Assembly: GCA_030528565.1 (NCBI GenBank)
Contig: JAUMYP010000026.1
Location: 1 to 32,016 of the forward strand
DNA: 32,016 bases
Source of the DNA: Pseudomonadota bacterium
GTDB lineage: Bacteria; Pseudomonadota; Gammaproteobacteria; Xanthomonadales; Xanthomonadaceae
Direction of reading: 5' to 3'
Made by a program: the position numbers and the translations under genes. A model generated the notes under the pieces. The model made no database searches, had not been told where the DNA came from, and was given only the letters and a program-made list of their open reading frames with translations. Shown here in pieces: positions 14,987 to 25,072 of this stretch; position 1 is the first letter of the stretch; each line of letters begins with the position of its first letter.

Positions 14987-15538
14987 ATGAATATGCTCCG
15001 CAGCTACCTCGACAAACAGCCGGTTATCGGCGAGCGCGTCTATATAGACCCCAGCGCCTGCGTGATTGGCGATGTGCTGCTGGGCGATGATGCCTCGGTC
15101 TGGCCACTCACGGTAATCCGGGGCGATGTCAACTTTGTGCGTATCGGCGCGCGCACCAATGTGCAAGACGGCTGCGTAATCCATGTCAGCCATGACGGCC
15201 CGCATGCCAGACGCGGCGGTTTTGCCACCGTGATTGGCAATGACTGCACCATCGGCCACAAGGCCATCATCCACGCCTGCCAGATTGCCGATGCCTGCCT
15301 GGTGGGCATGGGCGCGGTAGTGCTGGATGGGGCAGTGATTGAGCAGCACGGCTTTCTGGGCGCGGGTGCCTTGCTGCCGCCCGGCAAGCGCGTGGGCGCA
15401 GGCGAAATGTGGCTGGGCAGCCCGGCCAGGTTTGCCCGCAAGCTGAGCGATGCGGAGATTGAGGGTTTGTTCTACTCCGCCAGTCACTACGTCAAGCTCA
15501 AAGACGAATATCTCACCGGCCAGCGCCGCGAGGCTTGA
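14987..15538 (+). CDS. yrdA: gamma-class carbonic anhydrase-like protein (YrdA family)
   Basis: This is a left-handed beta-helix trimer protein of 183 residues with hexapeptide repeats (IGDVLLGDDASVWPLTVIRG; IGARTNVQDGCVIHV). Probable metal ligands are His66, His91 and His96 (VIH; GHKAIIH). Enzymatic activity in the family varies, and many members show none in vitro. The start may be the ATG at 14987 or the one at 14993, with agga between them and the upstream sequence. It is divergent from xthA and convergent with aroE. Confidence 0.9.
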   Translation: MNMLRSYLDKQPVIGERVYIDPSACVIGDVLLGDDASVWPLTVIRGDVNFVRIGARTNVQDGCVIHVSHDGPHARRGGFATVIGNDCTIGHKAIIHACQIADACLVGMGAVVLDGAVIEQHGFLGAGALLPPGKRVGAGEMWLGSPARFARKLSDAEIEGLFYSASHYVKLKDEYLTGQRREA

Positions 15539-15568
15539 GAAGCCTCTGAATACCCAGACCTTCCTTGA

Positions 15569-16405
15569 TTACAGCCGTGCGCTGATGCGCAGTTTGTTGT
15601 AAACCGGGGCGGTGTCGGGGCGGATGCCATGCCAGAATTCAAAGGCATCGGCGGCCTGCTCGACCAGCATGCCCAGACCATCGGCAACACGTTCGCAACG
15701 CTGGCTGCGCGCCCATGCGGTAAAGGGCAGTGCGGCGCGGCCATAATTGAGGTCGATGCACACGCTGTCTGGCTCAAGGATGGAAGCGGGCAGCGCCAAG
15801 TCCTGGGCATGGAGGCCTGCGGAGGTGGCCTGGAGGATAAGGTCAAAGCTGCCGATGTCAGACAGGGCTTGCAGCGTGCAAGTCTGTACGCGGTCGGCAG
15901 TATCGAATCGCTCAACCAGTTGGCGGGCGCGCCCGGCGCTGCGGTTGGCAATCACCATCTGGCGGATGCCCGCTTCCAGCAATGAGGGGGCAACGCCCTG
16001 GGCGGCGCCACCGGCGCCCAGCAGCAGGACGCGGCGGTTTTCAAGGCTCAGCCCGTGGCGTTCGCGGATGTCACGCAGCAGGCCGCTGCCATCGGTATTG
16101 GCGCCATGCCAGGCGCCATTGCGCCAAATCAGGGTGTTGGCGATGCCTGCCTGTTGCGCGCGATAGCCCAGTGACTGGCATAGCTGCGCGGCCTCGGCCT
16201 TGTGCGGCGCGGTGATATTGGCGCCCACGCCACCGGCCCGGGCAAAACGCGCCAGGGTGCCGGCAAGGCCAAGCTCGCCGGTATCAAGGCGCAGATAAAT
16301 TACCGGGATGCCGCACTGCTTGCCGAATTCGGCATGGATTTGCGGCGAGAGCGAGTGCGCGACCGGCTGGCCGAGGACGGCGTAGTGGGGAACCTTGGGC
16401 GGCAT
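15569..16405 (-). CDS. aroE: shikimate dehydrogenase
   Basis: It reduces 3-dehydroshikimate to shikimate with NADPH in the chorismate pathway. The product has 278 residues. Substrate-site motifs are HSLSP (18-21) and NITAPHK with catalytic Lys69; Asp105 is in HGANTDGSG; the NADP-binding loop is LLGAGGAAQG (128-137), with NRS after it as the phosphate-binding element. It is last in a minus-strand operon that also encodes a chorismate-using enzyme, placing early and late steps of the pathway in one transcript. Confidence 0.95.
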   Translation of the reverse strand: MPPKVPHYAVLGQPVAHSLSPQIHAEFGKQCGIPVIYLRLDTGELGLAGTLARFARAGGVGANITAPHKAEAAQLCQSLGYRAQQAGIANTLIWRNGAWHGANTDGSGLLRDIRERHGLSLENRRVLLLGAGGAAQGVAPSLLEAGIRQMVIANRSAGRARQLVERFDTADRVQTCTLQALSDIGSFDLILQATSAGLHAQDLALPASILEPDSVCIDLNYGRAALPFTAWARSQRCERVADGLGMLVEQAADAFEFWHGIRPDTAPVYNKLRISARL

Positions 16406-16411
16406 GCGTGC

Positions 16412-16852
16412 TCAGCTTAGTTCGCGCAGATAGCCGTGCCGGTTTTTTTCTGCCAGATAGCCGATGCCGGGATAGAACGCATGGGCAGCTTCCAGCCCGA
16501 TATCGACATCGGCCCGCAGGCTTTTGGCGCCGCGCTTGAATGCCCAGAGTTCGGCGGCGGACACCAGCGCGCGGCCGGTGCCGCCACGGCGCAGGCTCTG
16601 GTCAACGGCAAGCGCGACGATTTCCACCTGGACGCCGCTTTCCAGCAGCAGGCGTTGCTCGGTGGCGACATAGCCCAGTACCCGGTCGTCATCGTCGCAG
16701 GCGACGAATACCGCCTGCGTGGGCGTGTCCAGCATCTTGCGCAGGCGGCGCAGGATGTCCTGCTCGCTGACGCTGTGGCCGAGCTGGGCGGCCAGCCGGG
16801 CAATGGCGGCGGCGTCTTCGGTACGGGCATGGCGGATGGCAAGTGCGCTCAT
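16412..16852 (-). CDS. GNAT-family N-acetyltransferase
   Basis: This is a single-domain acetyltransferase of 146 residues. Acetyl-CoA motif A is VEIVALAVDQSLRRGGTGRA, with the RRGGTG pyrophosphate loop; motif B ends in AHAFYPGIGY. The substrate cannot be read from the sequence. It lies 3 bases after hemB and 6 bases before aroE, so it is co-transcribed with both. Confidence 0.88.
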   Translation of the reverse strand: MSALAIRHARTEDAAAIARLAAQLGHSVSEQDILRRLRKMLDTPTQAVFVACDDDDRVLGYVATEQRLLLESGVQVEIVALAVDQSLRRGGTGRALVSAAELWAFKRGAKSLRADVDIGLEAAHAFYPGIGYLAEKNRHGYLRELS

Positions 16853-16855
16853 GGC

Positions 16856-17860
<1,005 letters not shown>

Positions 17861-17865
17861 TTAAG

Positions 17866-18108
17866 TTACAGAATGAAGCCGCCGAGCATCAGCCGGATGC
17901 CGCCCAGCACGGTGGCAATCAGGCAGAGCACCAGCCCGGCGACGGCGGCATTGCTGCGGCGTGCGCCGGACATGCCGATGGCCGAAACAATCAGGCCAAG
18001 GATGGCAAACGGGATATTGAACCAGTTGAGCCAGCCCAGCAGCGGAATCATCGCCAGCATCATGCCGAGAATTGCGCAGATGCCCCAGATCAGGCTGAAA
18101 GTGCCCAT
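17866..18108 (-). CDS. small multi-pass membrane protein
   Basis: The product has 80 residues and is almost wholly hydrophobic, with three predicted helices (MGTFSLIWGICAILGMMLAM; FAILGLIVSAIGMSGARRS; VAGLVLCLIATVLGGIRLML). The ATG at 18108 is chosen because ggagag stands just upstream. The family is unrecognised. The layout resembles the next gene upstream (helix - loop - ILGLIVS/ILGIIVS - helix), so the two may be distant duplicates. Confidence 0.7.
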   Translation of the reverse strand: MGTFSLIWGICAILGMMLAMIPLLGWLNWFNIPFAILGLIVSAIGMSGARRSNAAVAGLVLCLIATVLGGIRLMLGGFIL

Positions 18109-18154
18109 TGTGCTCTCCCATGAAAACGTGAGCGCCAAGGATACAGGCTCGGTG

Positions 18155-18466
18155 TCAAAGCAATAAAAGAGAAGTATGGAGCAACAGGAAAATACCGGCG
18201 GGCAACAGGGCGATAGCGTTGAGCAGTAGCCCGATAATCGCCAGGTGACGGGAATTCTTTTGGAGAATGGCGATCATCGAGACGATGATGCCGAGGATGC
18301 CAAACGGCATGAGGATATACGGCGGGATGTAGGTACATGCCGGCAAGGGCGGCGCAAAACCCAGGGCAGGCAGCATGAGCAGCAGTGTGCCAACAAGGGA
18401 CAAGATGCCCCAGGCCAGACTGACGATGGCTATCCAATTGGGTTGCGGAGGCAGGGAGGTATTCAT
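18155..18466 (-). CDS. multi-pass membrane protein
   Basis: The product has 103 residues with three to four hydrophobic segments (WIAIVSLAWGILSLVGTLLL; YILMPFGILGIIVSMIAIL; LAIIGLLLNAIALLPAGIFL). Its ATG overlaps the chorismatase stop in an ATGA, so it is translationally coupled to it. The function is unknown. The shared position of the FGILGIIVS helix with the neighbouring 80-residue protein suggests common ancestry. Confidence 0.7.
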   Translation of the reverse strand: MNTSLPPQPNWIAIVSLAWGILSLVGTLLLMLPALGFAPPLPACTYIPPYILMPFGILGIIVSMIAILQKNSRHLAIIGLLLNAIALLPAGIFLLLHTSLLLL

Positions 18467-19470
18467 GGGTTATGAGCCGCCTGGCCATGCACGCCGTCGA
18501 TTTCTATGGCCAGTTCGCGGCGGCAAACGGCTGCATGCACAAGCATATAGGGCACTTCCGTACCCAGCCGTTCGGCCAGGGCACGCTCAACCTGCGGCAG
18601 GTCGGCGGCATCGCGGACATAGACTTTCAGCCGGGTGCTGGCATCAAGCCTGGCAGGCAGCGTGGGGCGATGCTTGCGGGCGGCGTTGAGCAAGGCGTCA
18701 AGATTGACAAAGATTTCGTCCAGTTGCTTCAGAACTTCGCCCGCATGTTGCGATTGGTGGCCGACGATGGCGGCGGTGCCGGAAAGCAGCAGTGGGGTTT
18801 GCAAGGTGTCGGGTGGCAGCATCGCGCGGGCAAAGCTCGGCGATTGTGGGCCGTACTGGCGCGGATAGTGGTAGGCACTGAGCTGGCGCGGGTTTTCCAC
18901 CGGCTGTCCGGGGGCTCTGGCGGCAAGCCAATACACTTGCAGGATGCGTTTGCCATCACTGCGGCCAATGGCAGTGGCGGCAGGCAGTGCCTCGGTGTGC
19001 AGCTCGCTCATGCCCCGAACCCGCCCCACGCAAAACTGGCGGTAACGCTCGGTATCTTCCTCGCCTTCGGTAATGCCGCCCATATAGTTCCAGATGCGCA
19101 AAATATGCGTAAAGCCTTGTTTTTGCAGATGCAACTCAAGTTGCGCATAGGCTTGCTCTGCTGCCGAACAGATGTCACCATCAAGCTCGGCCACTTCCAC
19201 TGCACCGAACATAAAGTGCGCATTGCAAGACCATTGGATCGGGCCATCACGGCCATGTGCAACAGGTGTGTCGCAGTACCAGACCTCCAGCGGCGCACGG
19301 GCAAATGCTTTTAGCGGCACACGCAGCCAGCGCGGGTCATCAAGATGTGGCGCATTTGCGCCAAAACCGAAAACGGCGAGCACATCATCGCGCTGCAACA
19401 TGTCTTGCAGTTGCGCAGCGGCCACATAATCGACGTGCAACTGCGGTAAGTCGATGGAAGGCAGCGTCAT
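18463..19470 (-). CDS. xanB2: chorismatase (XanB2/FkbO/Hyg5 family)
   Basis: This family hydrolyses or converts chorismate to hydroxybenzoates or a dihydrodiol; XanB2 of Xanthomonas supplies 3- and 4-hydroxybenzoate for the xanthomonadin pigment and for ubiquinone. The 335 residues show the family pattern RIWNYMGGI (125-133), ERYRQFCVGR (141-150) and LPAATAIG (162-169), and a C-terminal YjgF-like part ending RRELAIEID. Which product is made cannot be told from motifs. The start forms an ATGA with the lipoprotein stop. It shares an operon with hemB and aroE. No pigment polyketide genes are in the window. Confidence 0.85.
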   Translation of the reverse strand: MTLPSIDLPQLHVDYVAAAQLQDMLQRDDVLAVFGFGANAPHLDDPRWLRVPLKAFARAPLEVWYCDTPVAHGRDGPIQWSCNAHFMFGAVEVAELDGDICSAAEQAYAQLELHLQKQGFTHILRIWNYMGGITEGEEDTERYRQFCVGRVRGMSELHTEALPAATAIGRSDGKRILQVYWLAARAPGQPVENPRQLSAYHYPRQYGPQSPSFARAMLPPDTLQTPLLLSGTAAIVGHQSQHAGEVLKQLDEIFVNLDALLNAARKHRPTLPARLDASTRLKVYVRDAADLPQVERALAERLGTEVPYMLVHAAVCRRELAIEIDGVHGQAAHNP

Positions 19471-19661
19471 TGAGTGAGTGCATCCAGTTGCTGTTGGCGC
19501 TGTTCTTCTGCCTGCTGTTGCAGTGCATCTATTGCCTTGGCCTTGTCCAGCGGTGCTTCAATGTGACGGCGCAGATGGTCGTGTTTTTCTTCCGGTGGCG
19601 ACGTTGAGTTCACGCAGGCGGAGAGTGCAAAAGCAATGAAAATCAGCGACAGGTGTTTCAT
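19467..19661 (-). CDS. small lipoprotein
   Basis: The product has 64 residues with a lipoprotein signal ([16 protein letters not shown]; lipidated Cys16) followed by a charged, Gln/Glu-rich helix ([17 protein letters not shown]). The ATG at 19661 has ggag 7 bases upstream. It is the first gene of the chorismatase operon and overlaps it by 4 bases. No function is recognised. Confidence 0.75.
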   Translation of the reverse strand: MKHLSLIFIAFALSACVNSTSPPEEKHDHLRRHIEAPLDKAKAIDALQQQAEEQRQQQLDALTQ

Positions 19662-19722
19662 GGCAGTGCTCCAGGACGGTGCACCATTATCATGGCAGGC
19701 GGATGTTTCTTGGAGAAATGCG

Positions 19723-20499
19723 ATGAACAGGATGCGTTGGCGGCTGGATGGGCAATTGGCATTGGTGACGGGGGCAAGTGCCGGAATTGGGCGTGCCATC
19801 AGCGAGGAGCTGATGCGCCTGGGGGCTGTGGTATTGATGAGTGCCCGCGATGAAGATGCGCTGGAGGCGGCGCGTGAGGAGCTTGAAAGCGAGCTGCCCG
19901 GTGCGCAGGCGTATGCGTTTGCGGCTGATGTCAGTGATGCGGATGAACGTCAGGCGCTGATGGGCTGGGCGGCAGACTTTGGGGGGGAGCTTAATATCCT
20001 TGTCAATAATGCCGGTGGTAACCTGAGCCGCGCGGCCAATGACTATACCGAGGCTGAGTGGCGCGAGATTTTTGAAATCAATACCTTCAGTGCGTTTGAA
20101 ATGTGCCGTCTGGCGCATCCCTTGCTGGCCCGTCATGCTCAATCGGCCATCGTCAATATCGGCAGTGTTTCCGGTGTCACGCATGTGCGTACCGGTGTGC
20201 CTTATGGCATGAGCAAGGCGGCGCTGCACCAGATGAGCCGCAATCTGGCGGTGGAGTGGGCCGAGGATGGTGTGCGGGTGAATAGCGTCGCCCCCTGGTA
20301 TATCCGTACCCGCCGCACTTCACCCAAACTGGCTGACCCGGACTATTTGGATGACGTGCTGCTGCGTACGCCGATGGGACGGATTGGTGAGCCGCATGAA
20401 GTTGCTGCGCTGGCGGCGTTTCTGTGCCTGCCTGCGGCTTCTTACATCACCGGGCAGTGTATCGCGGTGGATGGAGGTTTTCTGGCTTATGGGTTTTGA
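19723..20499 (+). CDS. short-chain dehydrogenase/reductase (tropinone-reductase-like)
   Basis: This NAD(P)-dependent oxidoreductase has 258 residues. It shows TGASAGIG (16-23), NNAGG (95-99), the catalytic Ser148, Tyr161 and Lys165 (SVSG; YGMSK), and the [14 protein letters not shown] and GGF C-terminal elements. The closest look is to the tropinone-reductase-like subgroup; the substrate is unknown. The ATG at 19723 has ggag 7 bases upstream. It is divergent from the lipoprotein-chorismatase operon across 61 bases. Confidence 0.9.
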   Translation: MNRMRWRLDGQLALVTGASAGIGRAISEELMRLGAVVLMSARDEDALEAAREELESELPGAQAYAFAADVSDADERQALMGWAADFGGELNILVNNAGGNLSRAANDYTEAEWREIFEINTFSAFEMCRLAHPLLARHAQSAIVNIGSVSGVTHVRTGVPYGMSKAALHQMSRNLAVEWAEDGVRVNSVAPWYIRTRRTSPKLADPDYLDDVLLRTPMGRIGEPHEVAALAAFLCLPAASYITGQCIAVDGGFLAYGF

Positions 20500-20521
20500 C
20501 GGGGGAATGATTTCTTGCGCT

Positions 20522-21178
20522 TTATGGTGACGCTGTATCAGCGCAGGTGGTGGTGTTCATCACCCGCTGGGTGCGGCCATAAAGTGCGTTGGCCTTGGCG
20601 GCAATATCCGGGTTTCCCAGCCGCACCATGGATTCGGCCTGGCGGTTGTATTCGTTCCAAGCCGTGCATAGTTCTTCGTCCGGGATGCGGTCGCAATGGT
20701 CTTCGCGCATCTCGCAGGCTTCGATGCCGCCTGCATTGGCACTGCCATCCAGCCCCTGCACCCGGAGGGGTTCACAGCGTTTGGGCGGGTTGCCGTCCTC
20801 ATTTAAATAACTGTTTTTGCCGCCCCAGGTGCGGCAGCGGTATAGCGGTGGGGGAGGCAGTGGTGCTGCGGGCCTGGCTGCAATCACCGGCGTAGCTGGA
20901 GGCGTTACTGGAGGCCAGGTGGCAGGGGCTGGCTCGGGTGCTGGAGCAGGTGGTGTTGGTACTGCCTCGGGCATGGGGGGTGGCAATGGTGCAGCGGGGA
21001 CATCCAGGCGCCGGGATTGTTGCTGCTGCCCTTTGGCACAGGGTTTGCCGTTCTGCAGGGTGACGATGCCTGCGGTATCCACGCAGCGATAGATGGTGAC
21101 GGTATCGGCGCTTTGTGCCTGGCTTGTTGGGGGCAGGGCCAGCAGCAAGGTTAGCAGGGGGAGTGCACGGCACATCAT
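20522..21178 (-). CDS. secreted DUF4124-domain protein
   Basis: The product has 218 residues. A signal peptide (MMCRALPLLTLLLALP, cut near QAQS) is followed by a DUF4124 element (TIYRCVDTAGIVTLQNGKPC), a proline/alanine-rich linker of about 50 residues, and a cysteine-containing C-terminal domain (LYRCRTWGGKNSYLNEDG). It is exported to the periplasm; the role is unknown. The start is uncertain: the ATG chosen forms a TGATG junction with the acpH stop, and one 12 bases upstream overlaps acpH further. Confidence 0.78.
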   Translation of the reverse strand: MMCRALPLLTLLLALPPTSQAQSADTVTIYRCVDTAGIVTLQNGKPCAKGQQQQSRRLDVPAAPLPPPMPEAVPTPPAPAPEPAPATWPPVTPPATPVIAARPAAPLPPPPLYRCRTWGGKNSYLNEDGNPPKRCEPLRVQGLDGSANAGGIEACEMREDHCDRIPDEELCTAWNEYNRQAESMVRLGNPDIAAKANALYGRTQRVMNTTTCADTASP

Positions 21179-21822
21179 CAGTAGCGACATTGGGCAAGTC
21201 GGGTGTCGAGGGTAACCGATTCATGCGCCAGATTGGGGTGTTCGCTGGGCATGGGGAAGTCATGCAGTAATTGCGGGAAGAAGCGTGCAAATGCAGCATC
21301 CGCCTCGGCTTGATGTTGCACCAGGGTATGGAAGCAGGCAACAAGGCGTTCGCCGTTGCGCGACAGGCGCCGGGCAATGCCCGCAATGGCACGCGCTGTC
21401 CCGGTAAGGTGCTGGTAATTGCCCAGCCAGTCATGTGCCTGCATGAGTGGTGCTTGAGCGGCCAATGGTGCGGGCAGGCGGTGCAAGTCGGTATTCAATA
21501 TGCGATACACGCGCTGGCAAAACTGTGTCAGCGATTTGTCACTCCAGCGTGACCAATCGCGCGCCAGGCAGTGATCGAAATACATATCCAGCACGATGCC
21601 TGCATAGCGTCGCTCACCTTTGGCAAACAGGTTGCGAAGCTGCATGGTTTCAGGATGGCTGTCGGTATAGCTGTCTATTTGCCGATGGCGGAGGATTTCC
21701 TGTCGAACCACGGCTGGCCAATCAGCCAGTGCGCTCTGGCCGCGGACAAAATCCCCCAGGATGGCCCCCAAGATGGCTTCATCGCTGTAGTGAGCCAGGT
21801 GTGCGTGGGCAAGATAATTCAT
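21178..21822 (-). CDS. acpH: acyl-carrier-protein phosphodiesterase
   Basis: It removes the phosphopantetheine arm from ACP. The product has 214 residues with the family N-terminus MNYLAHAHLA, then GAILGDFVRG and HRQIDSYTDSHP, the metal-binding Asp/His pattern, and VLDMYFDHCLARDW. Together with the PPTase about 9 kb away, the window encodes both attachment and removal of the ACP arm. It is followed in a one-base overlap by the DUF4124 gene. Confidence 0.9.
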   Translation of the reverse strand: MNYLAHAHLAHYSDEAILGAILGDFVRGQSALADWPAVVRQEILRHRQIDSYTDSHPETMQLRNLFAKGERRYAGIVLDMYFDHCLARDWSRWSDKSLTQFCQRVYRILNTDLHRLPAPLAAQAPLMQAHDWLGNYQHLTGTARAIAGIARRLSRNGERLVACFHTLVQHQAEADAAFARFFPQLLHDFPMPSEHPNLAHESVTLDTRLAQCRY

Positions 21823-21988
21823 GACATCATCATCAGCGGCGGGCAGTGGGCGCAGTACACGGTCAAGTCATCGGCATGCACCACAGAGGCCGCCGGAAAT
21901 GCACAGCATGCCAAGGGCTGAAAAAGTAGGTGCATGCGGGCATGATGCCCTGTGTTGCCGAATGAGGGAAATGCCGCGCTAATGTTGC

Positions 21989-22564
21989 TCATCCGGTGCT
22001 GCGCAGGGTCTGGCCGCTGCGGGCATCGCGGATGCTGCTGGGGGTGGCGCGTCCGCCGGTTTCACCGCAAAGCACGGCATCGGTGGCTGCGATGAGTGCC
22101 GGGTCGATGGCGGCGCGGGCAGTGGGGGCGGTTTGCCCGGAAAAATTGGCGCTGGTGGAAACCACGGCGCTGCCAAAGGCGCGGCACAGGGCGATGACCC
22201 CGGGGTGTGCGCAAACCCGCACGGCAATGCCGGGATGGGCACCGCGAATCCAGCCGGGTGCAGTGGCGCTTGCAGGCACAACCCAGGTATGGGCGCCCGG
22301 CCAGCTTTCCCGCACTGCGGCCTGTTGTGGTGGTTCAAGCTGCTGCATGTCGATAAACGGGGCAAGCTGGGTTTCGTCGGCGGCTACCAGAATCAGCCCT
22401 TTTTCCACGGGGCGCTGTTTGATGCGCAAAAGCCGCAGTACCGCAGCCGGATTGCGCGGGTCGCAGCCCAGCCCCCAGACGCCTTCGGTGGGGTAGAGCA
22501 GCAGGCCGCCCGCCGCCAGAAGGCGGGCGGCCTGTTGGGGGCTGATGGGGCTGTCCTGATTCAT
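21989..22564 (-). CDS. tsaC: threonylcarbamoyl-AMP synthase (Sua5/YrdC/TsaC)
   Basis: It makes threonylcarbamoyl-AMP for t6A37 modification of ANN-decoding tRNAs. The product has 191 residues with the YrdC-fold motifs LLYPTEGVWGLGCDP, RIKQRPVEKGLILV and VSTSANFSG, and lacks the extra C-terminal Sua5 domain, so it is the short TsaC type. It lies 15 bases after topA. The 166 bases downstream, before acpH, hold a spaced 9-bp inverted repeat (21874-21882 with 21929-21937) and presumably the acpH promoter. Confidence 0.93.
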   Translation of the reverse strand: MNQDSPISPQQAARLLAAGGLLLYPTEGVWGLGCDPRNPAAVLRLLRIKQRPVEKGLILVAADETQLAPFIDMQQLEPPQQAAVRESWPGAHTWVVPASATAPGWIRGAHPGIAVRVCAHPGVIALCRAFGSAVVSTSANFSGQTAPTARAAIDPALIAATDAVLCGETGGRATPSSIRDARSGQTLRSTG

Positions 22565-22579
22565 TTGCCGTTGGCCGAA

Positions 22580-25036
22580 TCAGAACGGCGCCTCATCACT
22601 GTCTGCGGTTTTTTTGCTGGCGGCTTTCTTGCTTGTGACCTTTTTGGCGGCTGCCTTCTTGGTAGCCGTTTTCTTGGTTGCAGCTTTCTTGGCCGGGGCT
22701 TTTTTGGCTGCGGTCTTGCTGGCGGCCTTCTTGCCCCAGCCCTTGCGTACCGGCTTGCCAGTTTCGGCTAGCATTTGCGTGGCCTCCTCCAGCGTCAGCG
22801 TTTTCGGGTCGCGGTCTTTGGGGATTTTGCCGTTCATCTGGCCATCGGAGACATACGGGCCAAAGCGGCCATTCAAGACCTGCACATCGCTGCCTTCCCA
22901 TTGCAGGATGATGCGGTTGCGGGCGGCTTCTTCTTTTTCCTCAATCAACGCCACGGCGCGCTCGAAGGTGATGGCGTAGGGGTCGTCTTCTTTTTTCAGG
23001 CTGGCATAGGTGCTGCCGCGCTTGGCAAACGGGCCGAAGCGGCCAATGCCGACGCTGACCATCTCGCCGTTGGATTCGCCAAGCTTGCGCGGCATTTCAA
23101 ACAGTTTGAGCGCCGCTTCCAGGGTGATGGAATAAATGCTCTGCCCCGGTTGCAGCGAGGCAAACCTGGGTTTTTCTTCATCATCGACACTGCCGATTTG
23201 CACCATCGGCCCGAAGCGGCCAATGCGGGCGCTGACTTCCTTGCCGCTGGCCGGGTCAATCCCCAGGGTGCGTGCGCTACCGGCATCGGTGCGGTCCAGG
23301 CTCTCGGTCTTGTCGGCGACCAGCGCCTTGAACGGCCCCCAGAATTTTTCCATCAGCGGAATCCAGTCCTCCTCGCCGCGGCTGACGGCATCAAGGTCGT
23401 CCTCCATATTGGCGGTAAAGTCGTAATCCACATAGCGGGTGAAGTGCGCGGAGAGGAATTTGCTGACCGCGCGGCCAACATCGGTGGGGCGGAAGGCGCG
23501 GCCTTCCAGCTCGGCGTACTGGCGGAACAGCAGGGTCTGGATGATGGAGGCATAGGTGGAGGGGCGGCCGATGCCGTATTCCTCCAGCGCCTTCACCAGC
23601 GAGGCTTCGGTATAGCGCGGCGGCGGCTGGGTGAAGTGCTGCTGTGCCTGCACGGCGGCCAGCGGAATGTTCTCCCCTGGCTTCATGGCCGGCAGCTTGC
23701 GGCCTTCGTCATCGTCTTCGGTGTTTTTCTGGTCTTTGCCTTCTTCATAGACCGCCAGGAAGCCCGGCACCACCACGGTGGTGCCGCTGGCGCGGAAGGC
23801 ATGGCGGCTGCCGGCAGCCAGTTCCACGGTCACGGTATTGAGCGTGGCCGGAATCATCTGGCAGGCCACGCTGCGCTTCCAGATGAGTTCATACAGGCGG
23901 CGCTCGTCATCGGACAGGAAGCGCGCCACCTGCGCCGGGGTGCGCAGCGCCGAGGTCGGGCGGATGGCTTCGTGGGCTTCTTGCGCGTTTTTGGATTTGG
24001 TCTGGTAGAAGTTCGGTTTGTCCGGCAGTGCGCTGATACCGAAATCACGCGCAATCACGTCGCGGATTTCAGAGAGTGCATCTTGCGAGAGGCTGACCGA
24101 GTCGGTACGCATATAGCTGATAAGCCCGACCGTGCCTTCCTCGCCGATATTGATGCCTTCGTAGAGTTTCTGCGCCACCTGCATGGTCTTGCGGGTGGTG
24201 AAGCCGAGTTTGCGCGCGGCCTCCTGCTGCAAGGTGGAGGTGGTGAACGGCGGTGCCGGGCGGCGTTTGCGCTCGCGGCTGGCGACATCGGTGACATGCA
24301 GAACGCCCTGGGCATCGGCCAGGATGCGGCTGCGCGCAGCTTCGGCGGCCTCGCCATCGGTGAGGGTGAATTGCTCGAACTTCTCGCCATCAAGCTTGCT
24401 GAGCTTGGCGCTGAAGTGCTGCGAAGGATGGGCGCAATCGGCCTCAATCGTCCAGTATTCGCGCGCCTGGAAGGCTTCGATTTCCTCCTCGCGCTCGACA
24501 ATCATGCGCAGCGCCGGGGACTGTACGCGGCCGGCCGACAGGCCGCGCTGCACCTTGCGCCACAGCACCGGCGAGAGATTGAAGCCGACCAGGTAATCCA
24601 GCGCACGGCGTGCCTGCTGGGCATCCACCAGCGGCGCGGAAATCTGCCGGGGATGGGCGATGGCCTCGCGAATCGCGCGCGGGGTGATTTCGGTAAACAC
24701 CACGCGGTGCAGCGGCTTGTCTTGCAGCAGCTTTTTTTCTTTCAGAATCTCGGCGATATGCCAGCTGATGGCTTCCCCCTCGCGGTCCGGGTCGGTCGCC
24801 AGGTAAATATCGTCTGCCTCGCGCGCGGCCTTGGCGATGGCGGCCACATGCTTTTCGTTCTTTTCAATCAGGTCATAGCGCATTGCAAAGCCGTGCTCGG
24901 GGTCAACCGCGCCTTCCTTGGGCACCAGGTCGCGCACATGACCATAGCTGGCCAGTACCTGGAAATCCTTGCCCAGATACTTGTTGATGGTTTTGGCCTT
25001 GGCCGGAGATTCAACGATAAGCAAATGCTTGGACAT
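22580..25036 (-). CDS. topA: DNA topoisomerase I
   Basis: This type IA topoisomerase relaxes negative supercoils. The product has 818 residues. The Toprim part has IVESPAKAKT (Glu9) and ATDPDREGEA (Asp82, Asp84, Glu86), and the active-site Tyr308 is in LISYMRTDS. Instead of zinc ribbons, the C-terminal region has three GRFGP repeats (topoisomerase C-terminal repeat type), then about 50 residues rich in Lys and Ala (KKAASKTAAKKAPAKKA and more), like histone H1. The tail probably binds DNA without sequence preference. It is in a minus-strand run with tsaC downstream and GYF_2 genes upstream. Confidence 0.97.
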   Translation of the reverse strand: MSKHLLIVESPAKAKTINKYLGKDFQVLASYGHVRDLVPKEGAVDPEHGFAMRYDLIEKNEKHVAAIAKAAREADDIYLATDPDREGEAISWHIAEILKEKKLLQDKPLHRVVFTEITPRAIREAIAHPRQISAPLVDAQQARRALDYLVGFNLSPVLWRKVQRGLSAGRVQSPALRMIVEREEEIEAFQAREYWTIEADCAHPSQHFSAKLSKLDGEKFEQFTLTDGEAAEAARSRILADAQGVLHVTDVASRERKRRPAPPFTTSTLQQEAARKLGFTTRKTMQVAQKLYEGINIGEEGTVGLISYMRTDSVSLSQDALSEIRDVIARDFGISALPDKPNFYQTKSKNAQEAHEAIRPTSALRTPAQVARFLSDDERRLYELIWKRSVACQMIPATLNTVTVELAAGSRHAFRASGTTVVVPGFLAVYEEGKDQKNTEDDDEGRKLPAMKPGENIPLAAVQAQQHFTQPPPRYTEASLVKALEEYGIGRPSTYASIIQTLLFRQYAELEGRAFRPTDVGRAVSKFLSAHFTRYVDYDFTANMEDDLDAVSRGEEDWIPLMEKFWGPFKALVADKTESLDRTDAGSARTLGIDPASGKEVSARIGRFGPMVQIGSVDDEEKPRFASLQPGQSIYSITLEAALKLFEMPRKLGESNGEMVSVGIGRFGPFAKRGSTYASLKKEDDPYAITFERAVALIEEKEEAARNRIILQWEGSDVQVLNGRFGPYVSDGQMNGKIPKDRDPKTLTLEEATQMLAETGKPVRKGWGKKAASKTAAKKAPAKKAATKKTATKKAAAKKVTSKKAASKKTADSDEAPF

Positions 25037-25072
25037 CGGAATTACTCAAGAGATTGGTGAAACGCGCAAGGA

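Noticed and set aside
21874-21937. Nine-base inverted repeat with a 46-base gap between tsaC and acpH
   Set aside because: The arms are far apart and the loop has no structure or conserved RNA motif; not enough for an ncRNA or riboswitch call.
22775-25060. 761-codon open frame opposite topA
   Set aside because: It is antisense to an unmistakable topA with all catalytic motifs; the product is low-complexity with no recognisable domain.
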